Origin: Hawksworthiomyces lignivorus | Lineage: Eukaryota; Ascomycota; Sordariomycetes; Ophiostomatales; Ophiostomataceae | Direction: 5' to 3' | DNA length: 64,000 bases | Assembly: GCA_002917075.1 (NCBI GenBank) | Contig: NTMA01000015.1 | Location: forward strand, 124,001 to 188,000 | Notes under the pieces: model-generated | Seen by the model: only the letters and a program-made list of their open reading frames with translations | The model's database searches: none | Told to the model about the DNA's origin: nothing | Part shown: positions 34,227-45,817 of the stretch, in pieces | Layout of the letters: each line of letters starts with the position of its first letter | How positions within the stretch are numbered: the first letter of the stretch is position 1 | Position numbers and translations under genes: made by a program

Positions 34227-35894
34227 TTAAATATCATTGAAAGACTGGACAAGACCCAATAATGTGCCCATCTCTGACGAGATTATCGAGCCAAGCATCG
34301 GCGAGTCGAGAATCGACTCCGTCTCATACGGCAAACTCACGTGCCATTCCGTTGCATCGGCACTGGGAGATATCAAGCGTGCAAGGTGAACGGTGAAACT
34401 CGTATCCCAGCCTCTTCCGCATCGACAGATCTGCGAAACTACCTCATGTGCCTGTTGACGAACAGTCGGGTCTCGGCTACACATCGATGTGACGACGAGG
34501 GAGCAAAACGCCCCGAGGAAGAAAAATAAACCCACGCCAGTTGACCTTGCAGTAGAAGCTGTCTCAGAAACCATGTCCCCTGGTAATGTGTCGAAGAGTC
34601 GGTGCAAAGGACACGCCTGCTGGGGTGCGTTCCATGCCGACGTATTTGATCTCTTCATGGATCGAATAGTTGATTCATATTCGTCAAAGAGGACAACCCC
34701 GAGGCTCAGGACGTGTGCAAAGTCGATTTCGGAAGATTCGCCTACTTCAGCTAAATCTCGACAGATCATAGTGAGTCGAAGCTTGAGAAAAAAACTGCAT
34801 ATAGTAAGTACGTATGAGTTGCACGCGTGCAGAGCTGAGACGCCGTGGCTTAGGTAAAAGTTGAACGTAAGAATCCACTGGTCCACGTCCTCGAGATCTC
34901 GAACTAATGCCTCGTGAAAGTAGTCGCAGTTCTTAGCCAAAGGGAGAGATGAAGCATCTAATCTCCTTTTCGACGTTGTCCATATTTGCAGATTTGTGAT
35001 AATTTGTTCCACAATATTTGTCAAGCGATCTCGAGCATCATCAAGGTTTGTAAAATTGACGGGATCATCCGCAGGGGTAGTAGGCGGTTCCAAAGATCGT
35101 TCATTTCTTATCGAGTTGAAGTCGGTGATTTCGCACGACAGCCGGACAAACATGGACCGGAATGTTGACTCTGATGCGAACGAGGTATCGTAGAGTGATT
35201 TGTTGCTCCTTGCCTCTTGGAACAATTTATAGCCAGACTGCAAGTGACTGAGAGCCGAGTTGTGACGGCCATGTAATGTCTCGAGGAAGACGAACAAAAC
35301 GCACGTTAGCAAAGAAAGTGAGATTCTGCTTTCGACTTCCTCGGACTGTCGTGAGAGGAGTATGTTGAGGGCTTTCTCGTAGTGTTCCATGGATTCTAAT
35401 CTTCGGGTGTCGCCATACTGATTATTTATGCTCTTCCGCTCCTGCAAAACCCCTATAGCAACCATCGCATGTCTGATTGCGGGCTCGTGGAATATGCTCG
35501 GCTGCTGGAATGGCAGAATGAGTTTCGATGGAAAGCACCGTTCAGTCCACAAGTAGAAGTTTTTGAGTGCCCATTGCTCTTGCTCTTCTCCTAGCATCTT
35601 CACCAACGTCGAGTTGGCAGATAACACATCCGATACGTAATATGTCATCTTGAGAACTTTCTCGACTCCGCCTGGGTATGCTAACTGGCTATATCCGCTA
35701 CAATGACGCTGCGCTCTTGTGCATCTCTCGCAATGAGGTTTCTTCTCGTCACATTTGACTCTTCTTGCTCTTTATCAACAATCAGAGGCTAGAAAGTGCC
35801 TAAATAGTAAAACCACGCAATATGGGACCGACCTGCAAGTTTGACATCCCGTCCGAGTCCTACCCTTTGAGATCCGTGTCCTTTTAGTTTCCAT
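34227..35894 (-). CDS. Zn2Cys6 transcription factor (Fungal_trans_2 / aspercryptin-type regulator)
   Basis: Nuclear regulator of about 534 aa. The long frame starting at 35648 lacks a DNA-binding domain. It is restored by exon 1 35894..35833 and intron 35832..35770 (63 nt), joining in phase to exon 2 35769..34227. Together they give GRTRTGCQTC plus RARRVKCDEKKPHC and ERCTRAQRHCSGY: cysteines at about 17, 20, 27, 34, 37 and 44 (CX2CX6CX6CX2CX6C). The rest carries the DUF3468/Fungal_trans_2-like helical region (SLLTCVLFVFLETLHG, ALSHLQSGYKL). It lies divergent from the SDR gene at 36838, about 0.94 kb apart, which it might control (inference). Confidence 0.86.
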
Positions 35895-36837
35895 GATGTG
35901 CAGTTCGCTTCTCGGTGATAACGGAATAGCGGCAATGTGGAAGCTGCTAGGGGCATCGCATATTTGCTATAGGAAGAGTGCATACGTTCGTATATCTGCC
36001 GAATTGTAACGATAAGTGGTAGATACGCCTAGTATATAAGTATTTAGACGGTCTACCTTGTGAAGAGGCAGCGAGAGTGAAAACGATGCCAAGGTTTAAA
36101 GGTTTAAAGGTTTTAGTGCTAATTCCATGACTGAGTGTGCTTAATAATGCATTGTGTGATAAATCGAGCCACTACGCTTTACCTCCCTCATTTCTCTCTT
36201 GGATATGAGTCTCGGGATGTAAATGTAAAAATTGACCCCACTTTAAGAATCCGGATTCTTTAAAAGAGAAAATTAAAAAGTTTTTGTTCTAAAACAAAAG
36301 TCCATTGTGGCTTATGATTTGCTGCTACTCCCATAGAAGACACCAGAGAGAAGCCAGACTAAAGCAGTCAAGCGTCTTGGATTATCTTCTTGGATAACCT
36401 TCTGTTATCATCTCGCCCTTGTTCACACCATCAAAGAATCGAAGCCACATTCACCAAGTTAGAATGATACGAGATATCTGCATTAGTTATGAAATTGTAC
36501 GGTTTTGTCAAACAAAGCACGCTCGTGATATCCATTGTCGACAGTATGGCCCCAGCGGGTGCCATGATTATGCCATAAGTTGTGGCAGCCTCGATTAGTG
36601 GTCAATCCAATGCCCTAGCTCGCTCCTGACCCACAGCTCGTATAATCTAACCCGAAGCAGAAATCGTGTACAATGACACCCTGCTGAAGGAGGTCAATAC
36701 AAAAGCTCAGGTAAATACCTAGGCATATATAAACCAGACAATTTTGGCACATATCACATTGAGTCTAAACTTGAGACTCTTTTTCTTCTCCCATTGTGTG
36801 CATTATCCAACCTTTTCAACTGGGAGAGATATATAAC
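35895..36837. other. Divergent promoter region
   Basis: Between the Zn2Cys6 gene and the SDR gene. It contains a small tandem of AAGGTTTA units near 36092-36113 and the TATA box at 36726. No gene is seen. Confidence 0.5.
36726..36733 (+). promoter_or_regulatory. TATA box of the SDR gene
   Basis: TATATAAA, 112 nt before the ATG at 36838, in otherwise mixed sequence. No other TATA match lies closer. Confidence 0.5.
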
Positions 36838-37884
36838 ATGGCTCCTAACTCGGCTTTCGTCACTGGTGCTAATGGGTATATTGGCAATGCCGTAGCCCGC
36901 GCATTCGTCCGCGCTGGTTGGATTACCTACGGACTGGTGCGTTCCGAGTCATCAGCTGCATCCCTAGCATCAGAAGAGATTGTTCCTATTGTGGGGAATA
37001 TTGATGACGTCTCATCGCATGTAGCGATCCGAGACAAGCTTCCAGACACGCTGACTGCCATTATCTCGACCACAGAATCCTTTGCGGATTTTACCACGCA
37101 CTATAACAACACTGTCAACCTTTTAAAGACGATATCTACAATTACTATGGCTAACGGTGTTAGACCCGTGGCTATCTTTTCATCTGGTTGTAAGGACTAC
37201 GGTGTGGGGCCGCACTTTGATGGGGCGCCTGGGCTAGCACCTCACACGGAAGAAAGCCCACTCAACACTCCAGATATCTTGTTGAATCGCACAACCCACG
37301 CGCTGAAATTCCTCGAACAAAACGATAGCTTCTTACCTGTAGTCGTTCGACCAACCAACGTGTATGGGAGATCCGCCAGCTATTATAGGGGGTTTTTTGA
37401 GGCTGCCGCGGATGCCGCGGCTTCAGCTAAACCACTGCTATTGCCAGTGCCACCGGCAGCCATCTGCCATGCGCTGCACGTTGATGATTGTGGAGATGCA
37501 TATGTCGCTATTGCGGCACATCCAAAGACCCAGGAGATTGAGAGGCAGATATTCAACATCTCATCTCGTCGATACGAGACCGTGGACGAGATTGCCAAGG
37601 TTTTAGTTGAGGAATATGGAATAACCGCTGGACTGAAATACGTTGATGGGAAAGATTTGTCACCAAGTGACAATCCGTGGCCACCAGCTTTAATTGATTT
37701 CCCTCAATGGACAAGCTCGGCCAAACTACGCAAATTAACAGGCTGGGGTGACGTTAGACCGCTTTTTACGGAGGCTCTACACGTTTATCGGATTGCTTAT
37801 GAAGCAGCCGCAGCATCAAGGCACCAAAATGTCGAGAAGATAAAAGAACGAGTTGAGTTTTTTAAAACAAATCTAAAGAAATAA
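36838..37884 (+). CDS. Extended short-chain dehydrogenase (NAD-dependent epimerase-like)
   Basis: Intronless, 348 aa from ATG 36838 (ATAACATGG context). An in-frame ATG 42 nt upstream would add 14 residues ahead of the Rossmann strand and is less likely. The N-terminus has the dinucleotide fold VTGANGYIGNAVARAF (GxxGxxG). IFSSGCKDYG follows, where the family Tyr sits, then RPTNVYGR and a HVDDCGDAYVAI block typical of extended SDRs and NAD-dependent epimerase-like reductases. The canonical YxxxK is not obvious, so catalysis may differ or the family may be atypical. Substrate unknown. It is divergent from a Zn2Cys6 regulator. Confidence 0.85.
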   Translation: MAPNSAFVTGANGYIGNAVARAFVRAGWITYGLVRSESSAASLASEEIVPIVGNIDDVSSHVAIRDKLPDTLTAIISTTESFADFTTHYNNTVNLLKTISTITMANGVRPVAIFSSGCKDYGVGPHFDGAPGLAPHTEESPLNTPDILLNRTTHALKFLEQNDSFLPVVVRPTNVYGRSASYYRGFFEAAADAAASAKPLLLPVPPAAICHALHVDDCGDAYVAIAAHPKTQEIERQIFNISSRRYETVDEIAKVLVEEYGITAGLKYVDGKDLSPSDNPWPPALIDFPQWTSSAKLRKLTGWGDVRPLFTEALHVYRIAYEAAAASRHQNVEKIKERVEFFKTNLKK

Positions 37885-38907
37885 AGTGTTCACATTTAGT
37901 CTTTAGTTGTATTAAACTACAGTTAAATATATAAATACTAATATCGGTATTTAGTGTGAGCGCGTGCTCCACATGTTATAAAAGGTGATACAGGCTAGGG
38001 ACGTTTATCTACTTAGTTCTGTACCGTTTTCTCCTTGTGGTAACAAACCCTTTCAAAAGACAGTTTAACACAGAGATATATTGGGTAGACTTCAGCCTTA
38101 CCTCCATCTTTAACTCCGTAGACTACACGTACGCGTTTTTCGTGTTTCGTGTCGCAGCATTATCTTATTTAACTTTATTCATAGAACTTGAAAATGCTGT
38201 TAAATTGACGAGCTTGTCAGAGTCCTTTTTAGGAAAGACCGGTTGAGCAGGGGGTTCATCCGAATTTTAGCCAATCGGGAAATAAAGAGGAGATCGTCCG
38301 ATTAAGAATAGAAGAGTAGGCAATCATGACGGTCAGCACATCAGCCAGAGCGACGAAGCAAGCTCTAGGCAGGCAACAGAGGGACAGATCCGGCAGCGAA
38401 TCTCACCGATGAGCGCGCCAGGGAAGAAATGGCAGTGACGCGACAGACTGGCGATGAAGCGTGGGTGTATTTGCGGCAGCCGATACAATACGACTATTAT
38501 CTCTCGCCTTGGCTGTTTGCGCGTGGATAAAAGGCGTGTGTGTTTGTGAGAGAGAGAGGTAGATGAGTGTGCGTGCGTGTGTGGATATGTGTTGTGACGG
38601 AAAAATCGAGCCAGCGCAAAGGTGAGGAAAAGGTCAGGGACGGCCGATTGCTGCGTGGTTCAGGCAGCCGTTTGGCGATGCTGCTGCTGCGGTCGCGGCG
38701 CACGAGATGGCTCCGAGAGGATGCGAGAAGCGAGAGAGAGGTAACTGATGTGCACAAGATCCGATCTATTGGGCTTGAACTGGTTATCTGGATGGATTAA
38801 GCTAGCACACTTGGTGGGAAATGCTATGTAGTTGCCGCAGACTGTATCCCCCTCTCCGCAGCAACTATCCCGTCTGTAGCAAGGTATCCGCGATGCCCAT
38901 CTTATTG
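37885..38907. other. Intergenic, no gene seen
   Basis: AT-rich near 37900-38250, then a GT/GA-rich simple tract at about 38540-38590 (mixed GTGT and GAGA runs). No supported gene. Confidence 0.5.
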
Positions 38908-39569
38908 CTAGCTACTCTCGTTCCGGCTCGTAATGATGCTGCGGTGGAGGGATCGATCTATCCTCACCTCACTGGTGAGTGGCGGAATCAGACGCGTCAA
39001 TCTGTAGTGAAGCAGAACGTCAGATTCGCCCCATAACTCTGTGCGTGACTGGAAGACGCGGTACGGGGGTATCGGCCACGTCTCGATGTTTATGCGAAGG
39101 ATCCTGAGCTCACCAGGCAGCTGATATGGCATCGTGAACTTGGTGGTTCGCGGGACGTTGCTTGGCAGCAGATCCATCAGTTTCGAACCCATGATGCCGA
39201 GCTCATTACACATAAGACTGTTGAGGAGCACCACAACACGGCTGAGATCGGCACCGCTGTGCTTGATCGTCTTGGTGTTTCGAAAGGTCCAGTTGGGTAT
39301 GGGCATGAGGGAGAGTTCAGGCTCTGGAGCTGCTTCTGCCGACTCGCTGTCGATCGGAAGCTGCTTGATGGCGTGCGACGTGGATGCCTCGCTGTAGCGC
39401 TGGCCATGAAGGCCGCGGGCAACACGCATCAGATTGATGATGCTGAGATAGCCGTTCCACCACGGGCGCGGCTGTTCGGGAAGTGGTGCACAGAGGGACG
39501 AAAAGGGAAGGCTGAAGCCGAGGTTTGCGCCAAAACAACGCCACGCGAGAGCTGCCGCCCGGGCTCGAT
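38908..39569 (-). CDS. Unrecognised protein, 5' end unresolved
   Basis: A minus-strand frame of about 220 codons stays open from a likely splice acceptor (CCACGCAG, preceded by a GCTGAC branch site) near 39569 to the stop at 38908. Codon use looks real in the first half (RCFGANLGFSLPFSS, PRPWWNGYLSIINLMRVARG). I could not find a convincing first exon, so the gene may be partial or broken. An isolated ATG at 39429 would give 173 aa. I recognise no family, and the C-terminal part is less gene-like. Confidence 0.4.
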
Positions 39570-39988
39570 CTGCGTGGTAGGGAAGTCAGCCAGGAAGTAT
39601 ACTGGAACGCTAATCCCAATAAGGAAGATATGACAGGGGACACGGAAGGGTTTCCAGCAGAATTCCCGGAGGCCTTAATATACCATGAGCTACTGTAGAA
39701 ACTAGCTGCCGATAGAGAAGCGAGTGTTTGATGACGAATACAATTGATCTCTGCTGTCCAAATCACTCGTTTTGTGTAGCCATTCTTCTATCTTTCTCAA
39801 TTTTACCAAACCAAGTCCCTTATATATAGAATTTGATATTTGATGGCAACTATGTTTCGCTACAGGTATATGTTACAATTGAACAAAATACTTCCCTCCC
39901 CTAATCCCATATAAATGGACTACACACCCGTAATTATTAAAGCATAGGCGTCTCTCTGCTTCGATGGCCACCCATTTACTGCCTTGGT

Positions 39989-42149
39989 CTACCAGAATTT
40001 TACATGAACCAATGCTTTCCGCCACCAAGGTTGGTTATGATACTCTCGCAAGAACTCAATTTCTTCTGGCCGCAAGGATCGCCGCTCCGTGACTAGATCA
40101 GCTTCCGCTGCGCGTCGAAATTTGGTGCGGTATATGAGCTTATGTATGACGGTGAATGTGACAACAATTACGACTCCGATGAGATACTGGAAGAAATTGA
40201 TCACCGAGACGCCGTCAGAGCCCTAGTAAACGGATATTAGGTCATTAAGAAAACACACACACACACACAAATGCAATGAGGAGCACTAGAAAATTGGAAG
40301 GGAGAAGCCATTACGATGGCTTTCACAGTGCTTACAACCGGATACAGGCCGCTATAAATGCAGCAGGCAAGAAGGAATAAACTTAGAGTTAGCAACCAAA
40401 TTGCCGGCAGAGGCCAGGCCCATGCGCGCCATGCAAACGTTTCTGCAAATATTCCATCTTTCTGCTTCTTTAACGCGGCGTGGAATCTGAAGGACGTAAT
40501 AGAAACAATGATCCAGACTACGAAGAATGCGGAAGACGTAATAGAAACCAGCCAATTAAAGACAGTAGTTCCAGTTGCTTAAAACGAATCCATGGTTAGA
40601 ATGATGTCGTCTAGAAGTTGATGGGTTCATCTTTGATTTAACTTACCGCTGAGATTCATGTAAGTCAAGCTTATGGAGACGGTACCGGTGATGCCTATAG
40701 CAGTCAGCGGCCGCCCGCGGGAATCAACCTTGGAGATAAATTCTGGCAAAAGTTTGTGATGGGATAGGGCACGAAGGATCCTGGATGCCACGTATATGCT
40801 CTCGGTTCCGAAGCCAAAGGTTGCAACCAGGATGATGACATTGAGAAGCTGGTCGAGGCCATGAATTCCAGCGTCGTCCATGGCGATAGCAAACGGAGAC
40901 TGAGCCGTCCCAGAGCCCCCAAACAGGCGTGGATCCGTGGGGCTGATGAGAATGGAAGAGAAAACGATGGTAATGATGTATATGAGAGAAATGCGCGCGG
41001 GGACGGTCCCGGCCGCCCTCGAAATCGCAAGTCGAGGCGACTCAGCCTCTCCCGCCATGATGCCGATGAAGACCTGGTCAGACATGGCCCAGATAGCAAG
41101 TAGCATGGCACTAGAGAATCCCTACTCTTTGAATTAGCCCAGGCCCAGAAGATATGGTCTCTCTCTGTTGATTTGGGAGTGTTACCGAAAAGCCATTTCG
41201 AAAAATGGGACCCTCGAGCCATGTCTCCCCATGGTGAACCTGTCCACTGGGGCCAGCACCGAAAACGAGGGCAAAATCGAGGACAATGAACAACGTGATA
41301 CCGACAATCTTCAGTATGGAACTAAGATACATAAACCATGCGAACCACCGGTTTGGGAAGCAGAAGAGAGTGGCTACCCCAGCTATAAAGATACTCACTA
41401 GGGGAGAAATCAGTCTCGACAACGAACGACATAATCAGAGAAGGGGGTTGCCATACAACCTGCAGCCTCAGGGAAAGACCCATCAGCCCAGTACTGGATA
41501 ACCAAACTGAAGAAAGTGGCTTCGGATCCAAGCACAGCACACCAGCCTAATACCTCTCATTGTCAAATGCGATCCTCTAAGCACAGGGCGTCGACGTCTA
41601 GCCATACTCACCGAGCCATTCCGCGAACCCAGCAGCAAATGCCAGCGAGGGATCAAGGAAGCGATTCGTGTAGTCGATGAAGTTGCCGGATGTGGGAAAG
41701 GCGATGGTCATCTCGCCCAGTACCTGGAGCACCGCCGCAACGCCAGTCGTAACCAGGCCGTACGCGATGACAGCTCCCAAAGGACCAGCTAGAAAGAATC
41801 ACTCGCACATGTCAACAGCCTGGTGGTGGTGCAAGGGGCCAAAAGTTCAACTTGGCACCTCTTTAGGGACTGTAGACAGGGTTTGTCGGACGTACCATTG
41901 GCCAAACCTTTGCCAACGGCGATCAAAACGCCGCTGCCGATGTTTGAGCCAAGTGTAATCACCTGTAAAGAGACACTATTAGCTAAATGCCAACAATAAT
42001 GCACAAGATTATGCCGTTAGGCGTACCTGAAGCTGTGATGCAGAAATCGTGCGTTTGTACTCGCCATGATTCGGCTCGGCCTCAATCTCTCCTCGGGCTA
42101 CGTCGTCGGAAGTGAGAGGATGAACTTTTCCTGGTTCAGCTTTGTCCAT
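39989..42149 (-). CDS. Amino-acid permease, APC superfamily (YAT type)
   Basis: Plasma-membrane amino-acid or amine importer of about 545 aa with around 12 helices. Eight exons close in phase: 42149..42027, 41962..41896, 41788..41612, 41546..41460, 41397..41186, 41121..40647, 40577..40315, 40222..39989. Family motifs are restored at the junctions: TLGSNIGSGVLIAVGKGLAN joined to AGPLGAVIAY, GEMTIAFPTSGNFIDYTNRF, DQVFIGIMAGEAESPR and FGFGTESIYVASR. The N-terminus is cytoplasmic and acidic, the C-terminus ends HNQPWWRKALVHVKFW. Intron 7 carries a GT/AC microsatellite (40254-40270). It is head-to-head with the aldolase at 42940 and probably supplies the neighbouring enzymes. Confidence 0.88.
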
Positions 42150-42939
42150 GATAGTGTTTTGTATTGGTGTTGAGGTGAAGTCGATGAGATCATACTATCT
42201 AAATAAATTTGGCAAAGAAAGAAAGGTAAAAGGATGAAGTCTGTCCTCGTCGTGGGGTCATGGAAGGTTGGGGATCTTAAATACCAAACTGTAGCGCACT
42301 GAGGCTCTTCCTGAGCTCCTGTATACCGCTTATTAGCTGGCGAGGGCAAGTAGGGCAAGCAAATACTAGTCAGTAAAGATAAGGAAAAAGACAAGGAAAA
42401 AGTCACTTTTGTAGTTCATCAGCATTTTTTTAATAAAACTGGGGCAAAGTTCGCGATGCACTTTAGGGGGGTAGATTTAAAGCGCCCCACCCTGACGGCC
42501 TAGCAGACTCCATTCCCATTATATCATCATGCTGTACTAGTCTTCCTTCACGACAGTGATTTTCAAAGGGATTTTGCCGTTATCTATTGCAGGAGGAAAT
42601 CAATAACGAGACGTACCCCACGCTGTTTTCTAGGGCCACTAAACCTTCGACAAGCCTCTTTATTGTTTTGCCTTGCGTCGTGTATTTACGCTAAGTTTGT
42701 TAGCTTGTTACTCAGGAAGAAAGAAGCTGGAGAACATTTATCTATTTCACAGCAAAGCAAAATATCTATTCTTTTTTTTTTTTTTTGGAAGATGAAAAGA
42801 AACAACACTATCCGCTAAAACGTGGAAATATCGCCTGGGGTTCTTCTAGGTCTCGTTGCAGCCTTGTTTCCCGATTTCGTGTATTGAGTCCGGCGTTGGA
42901 AAGTTGACCCTCCCACTTACTTACATAAACTCTTTACAG
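42150..42939. other. Divergent promoter of permease and aldolase
   Basis: 0.79 kb between the two divergent starts. A T15 tract lies at about 42772-42786. No gene is seen; co-regulation from here is plausible. Confidence 0.5.
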
Positions 42940-43927
42940 ATGGAGCAGAATAAGAGTGTGCAGATTCTTAAAGCTGCGAAAAAAGGCAAATATGGCGTCC
43001 CGGCCATCGTCTGTGTGAGTCACTAATATCTACTCGAGTCAGGCTTCTTCAAGCTGGGTGGCGTCTACTCCTAACTTTTGCTAGTACAACATGGAGCAGA
43101 TCCTAGCGGTAAAACGCGGTGCGGAGGCAAAACGCTCCCCAGCGATGGTCCTCCTGTTTCCCCATGCTATAGAGCAGTACGGTTCGATCCTGGTCAACCT
43201 TGCTTCCGAGGTTTGCAAACAGGCTGCAGTCCCTCTAGCCCTGCACCTCGATCATGAACAGGATGAACAGCGGGTCAAAATGGCTGCTTCTCTTCCCTTT
43301 GACTCCATTATGGTAGACATGTCGCATCATGAGCTGGAGGACAACTTGAGGAAGACGCAGGAGCTCACCAAGTACTGCCACGCGCGGGGAATAGCAGTTG
43401 AGGCCGAGTCCGGACGTATCCAAGGGGGGGAAGACGGACTAAGCGATACGGGATCGCTCAGCAGTATACTCACCACGCCCGAGCTCGCCTTTCGCTTCGT
43501 CAACACAGGCATTGATTTCCTAGCACCTTCCATCGGCAATGTCCACGGAGGTAATCCAACCGGGCCCTTCTATTTTGACTACGATCGGTAGGTCACCAAC
43601 CACTCATTAGGCATTTATCTAAATCTTCACGGTTGGCGAGTGGCTGACGTGCGGCGACTTGAAAGACTTGACTCCATTGCAAAAGCGGTGGAAGGTAGGG
43701 TACAGCTCGTTTTGCACGGTACGACCAGCGACGTGGAAGTGGATCGGTGTATCCAACGCGGGATAGCCAAGGTCAACCTGAACCGGCACCTGGATATTTG
43801 GAACGCCGACATGCAACGGCGGACAACCTTCCTCCCGGTGACAAATTTGATGGATGAGGGAATCGCTGTGATGCAAAGAGAAGTTGAACGCCTGTGTGAC
43901 CTGTGCCTCAGCACCGGGAAGGCTTGA
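42940..43927 (+). CDS. Class II fructose/tagatose-bisphosphate-type aldolase
   Basis: Zn-dependent ketose-bisphosphate aldolase-like enzyme of 279 aa, expected to cleave or form a C-C bond in a phosphorylated ketose. Exons 42940..43014, 43085..43587, 43666..43927 close in phase. Zinc and substrate motifs appear in order: LALHLDHEQDE, MVDMSHHELEDN, EAESGRIQGGEDG, SIGNVHGG and LVLHGTTSDVE, then a phosphate-binding AKVNLNRHLD end. The third acceptor (GAAAG at 43661-43665) was chosen because it alone restores DYDRLDSIAKAVEG. The enzyme resembles the non-glycolytic fungal paralogues, not the 360-aa housekeeping FBA (inference from length). It is divergent from an APC permease. Confidence 0.86.
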
Positions 43928-44057
43928 AGCTCAGCTAGGGCTGACGGCGTGTCAGAGTCCGCGTCATCATCGCAGTAGGGGAGAAAGAATCTACAATGTC
44001 TACGTACAGGAACGATATTTCAGAGTGACCTTGTCAGACTTATTTTGGACTTATAAC

Positions 44058-44206
44058 TGTTTGAGTTCAGGTGAGTAAATTGTTAATTGAAAAAGGAGAG
44101 ATAACTGTGTCTACGGTAGTTTGTAGTTAAACCTTTTAGTAAGGGGTAGTCATAGTGTGATATATATAATAAATGAGTGTAATTTACACAATGTCCAACT
44201 CTATTA
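44058..44206 (+). repeat. Dispersed repeat family C, copy 1 (solo LTR-like)
   Basis: About 149 bp, nearly identical in reverse complement to 50951..51097. It starts TGTTTGAGTTCAGGTGAG and holds GAAAAAGGAGAGATAACTGT, CTACGGTAGT, AAACCTTTTAGTAAG and TGAGTGTAATTTACACAATG, ending GTCCAACTC. The ends are mutated relative to the perfect partner. Confidence 0.8.
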
Positions 44207-44236
44207 TTTAAATGTATGTGACCATATAGGTCTATA

Positions 44237-44425
44237 TGTTGAGGTGGGTTTAGTCAGGATTTGGTAATTCCTAAGTTCTCAGGCCGTCAAGTCGTACAAT
44301 CACTGTAGTCACTGTGTACTTCACACTATAATTACCTTTATTTCTGAGGGACTAGCCCTCCGTCTGCCAGAGGGCAGACTTTCTCTTCCTTTCGAATTAA
44401 TGGTTTATTTAATCAGACCTCAACA
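44237..44425 (+). repeat. Dispersed repeat family B, copy 3 (solo LTR)
   Basis: 189 bp bounded by TGTTGAGGT and ACCTCAACA, a 9-bp inverted repeat of LTR type (TG...CA). It contains an internal AGGGACTAGCCCTCCGTCTG region and GAATTAATGG near the end. The flanking 5-mers (CTATA/ATGAG) do not match as a target-site duplication. It lies 30 bp from the family C repeat. Confidence 0.8.
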
Positions 44426-45028
44426 ATGAGCGCCCGGGCGCGCACCTATCGGGCGCCCTAATAATACGGGCTTTGAGGATATAATCTACCGAAGCAAGTA
44501 GATCTTCATTAGTTGAATGTGGTTTCTCTATGGTAAGCCTGTTTCACCCGTTCCTTCTGCTCTGGCGATAGCTTCGGCGGCCGGCTAGATCATGGCTGTG
44601 ATATACAGTCGTTTCGCGCGGCCGCAACCCGGACCCAATGTACGAAAGTCGCGTTCGAATTCAGCACTTACAGAAGCCCCTATTCCCATCGCCCAATTGG
44701 GCCTAGTGCGGTGGCGGTACAGCGGGGTGTATCTGAACTTATGGCCACCCACTGTAGAGCAAAGATCATGGTGGGATCCACCTCGTTATTAACTTCCTCA
44801 CCAACAGACGTCAATGACGAAGCAGCCTTTTGGGGTTGGGGTACTCGGCTTCATCTGCAACAAAGACATGAATAAATAACGATCCCAACGTCGTTCCACA
44901 TCTTTTGTTGGAGAGCTCGTCAAGATCACCGTGGGAAAAAGGCCAAAGCTCTTCATAATCGCTTCCCTCATCTTCCCTTCGAGTGCCTATATAGCATTGT
45001 GTGTCGCCTCCGTGGGCTCCCTGTCCTC
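44426..45028. other. Intergenic, leader of the HAD gene
   Basis: It begins with a GC-rich palindrome (GCGCCCGGGCGC at 44430..44441) followed by a second GGGCGCC block. No gene is seen apart from the promoter of the HAD gene. Confidence 0.45.
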
Positions 45029-45817
45029 ATGTCGTTCGACCCTACAAAAGTCAAAGGCCTGTTCTTTGACATCTATGCGACCCTGATCAACTGGGAAGAC
45101 GGTATCTATGCTGATCTTTATCGCCTGGCCGAGCGGCTTCCGGTGACCCACCCGCTCCATGCGGACACGCCAAAAACGCGAGAGACGCTTCTTCATATGT
45201 ATGCAGCCAACGAGAGAGTTGCCGAGCATGAGAACCCTAAACTCAGGTACAACCTCATCCTCGAAGACGTTTATCAGCGCATCGCGGACGAGCTAGGCGT
45301 TCCGATGAAGCGCGATGAGCAGGTGGCCTTTGGACGAAGCATCGGCGACTGGCCCGCGTTCCCGGACACCGTCAAGGCGATGCAGACGCTAGGCAAATAC
45401 TACAAGCTATGTGTCCTCAGCAACGTCGACGATGAATCGTTTGCCCGGACCTGCGCAGGCCCGCTCAAGGGCGTCCGCTGGGACGGCATCTACACAGCTG
45501 AGCAGATCGGCTCATACAAGCCCAACCACAACAACTACAACTTTGTTGTCGATCGGTTCCGCGAGAACTGGGACATTTCCAAGGATGAGATCGTCATGGT
45601 GGCACAGAGTCTCGATATTGACCACGTCACCTGCAAGGAGCTGGGATTCCAGCCCGGCGTTTGGATTGCTAGGAACGTCGCTCAGGATTCGGCCAAGATG
45701 GGAGGCAACCGCAAGGAGCTAGAGGCCAAGGGCATGCTTCAGCTCGGTGCCGTGTATTCCACACTCGGTGAGATGGCTGAGGTGGTTGAGAAAGCCTTTA
45801 CAAGTAAATCCGTATAG
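45029..45817 (+). CDS. HAD-superfamily hydrolase (haloacid dehalogenase type II-like)
   Basis: Intronless, 262 aa, cytosolic. Motif I is LFFDIYATLINWE with the nucleophile at about Asp14; motif II is CVLSNVDDES; the motif III/IV region is SYKPNHNNY with MVAQSLDIDH. The Tyr two residues after the nucleophile and the Asn-Trp-Glu ending are typical of type II L-2-haloacid dehalogenase-like proteins. The activity could be a phosphatase or dehalogenase. ATG 45029 is preferred over an upstream in-frame ATG because FDPTKVKGLFFD is the normal N-terminus. It lies between the aldolase and the aminotransferase, consistent with a shared catabolic route. Confidence 0.88.
   Translation: MSFDPTKVKGLFFDIYATLINWEDGIYADLYRLAERLPVTHPLHADTPKTRETLLHMYAANERVAEHENPKLRYNLILEDVYQRIADELGVPMKRDEQVAFGRSIGDWPAFPDTVKAMQTLGKYYKLCVLSNVDDESFARTCAGPLKGVRWDGIYTAEQIGSYKPNHNNYNFVVDRFRENWDISKDEIVMVAQSLDIDHVTCKELGFQPGVWIARNVAQDSAKMGGNRKELEAKGMLQLGAVYSTLGEMAEVVEKAFTSKSV

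Noticed and set aside
44592..44792. 66-codon plus-strand frame before the HAD gene
   Set aside because: Short, no domain, within a GC-palindrome and repeat-flanked spacer. No support.
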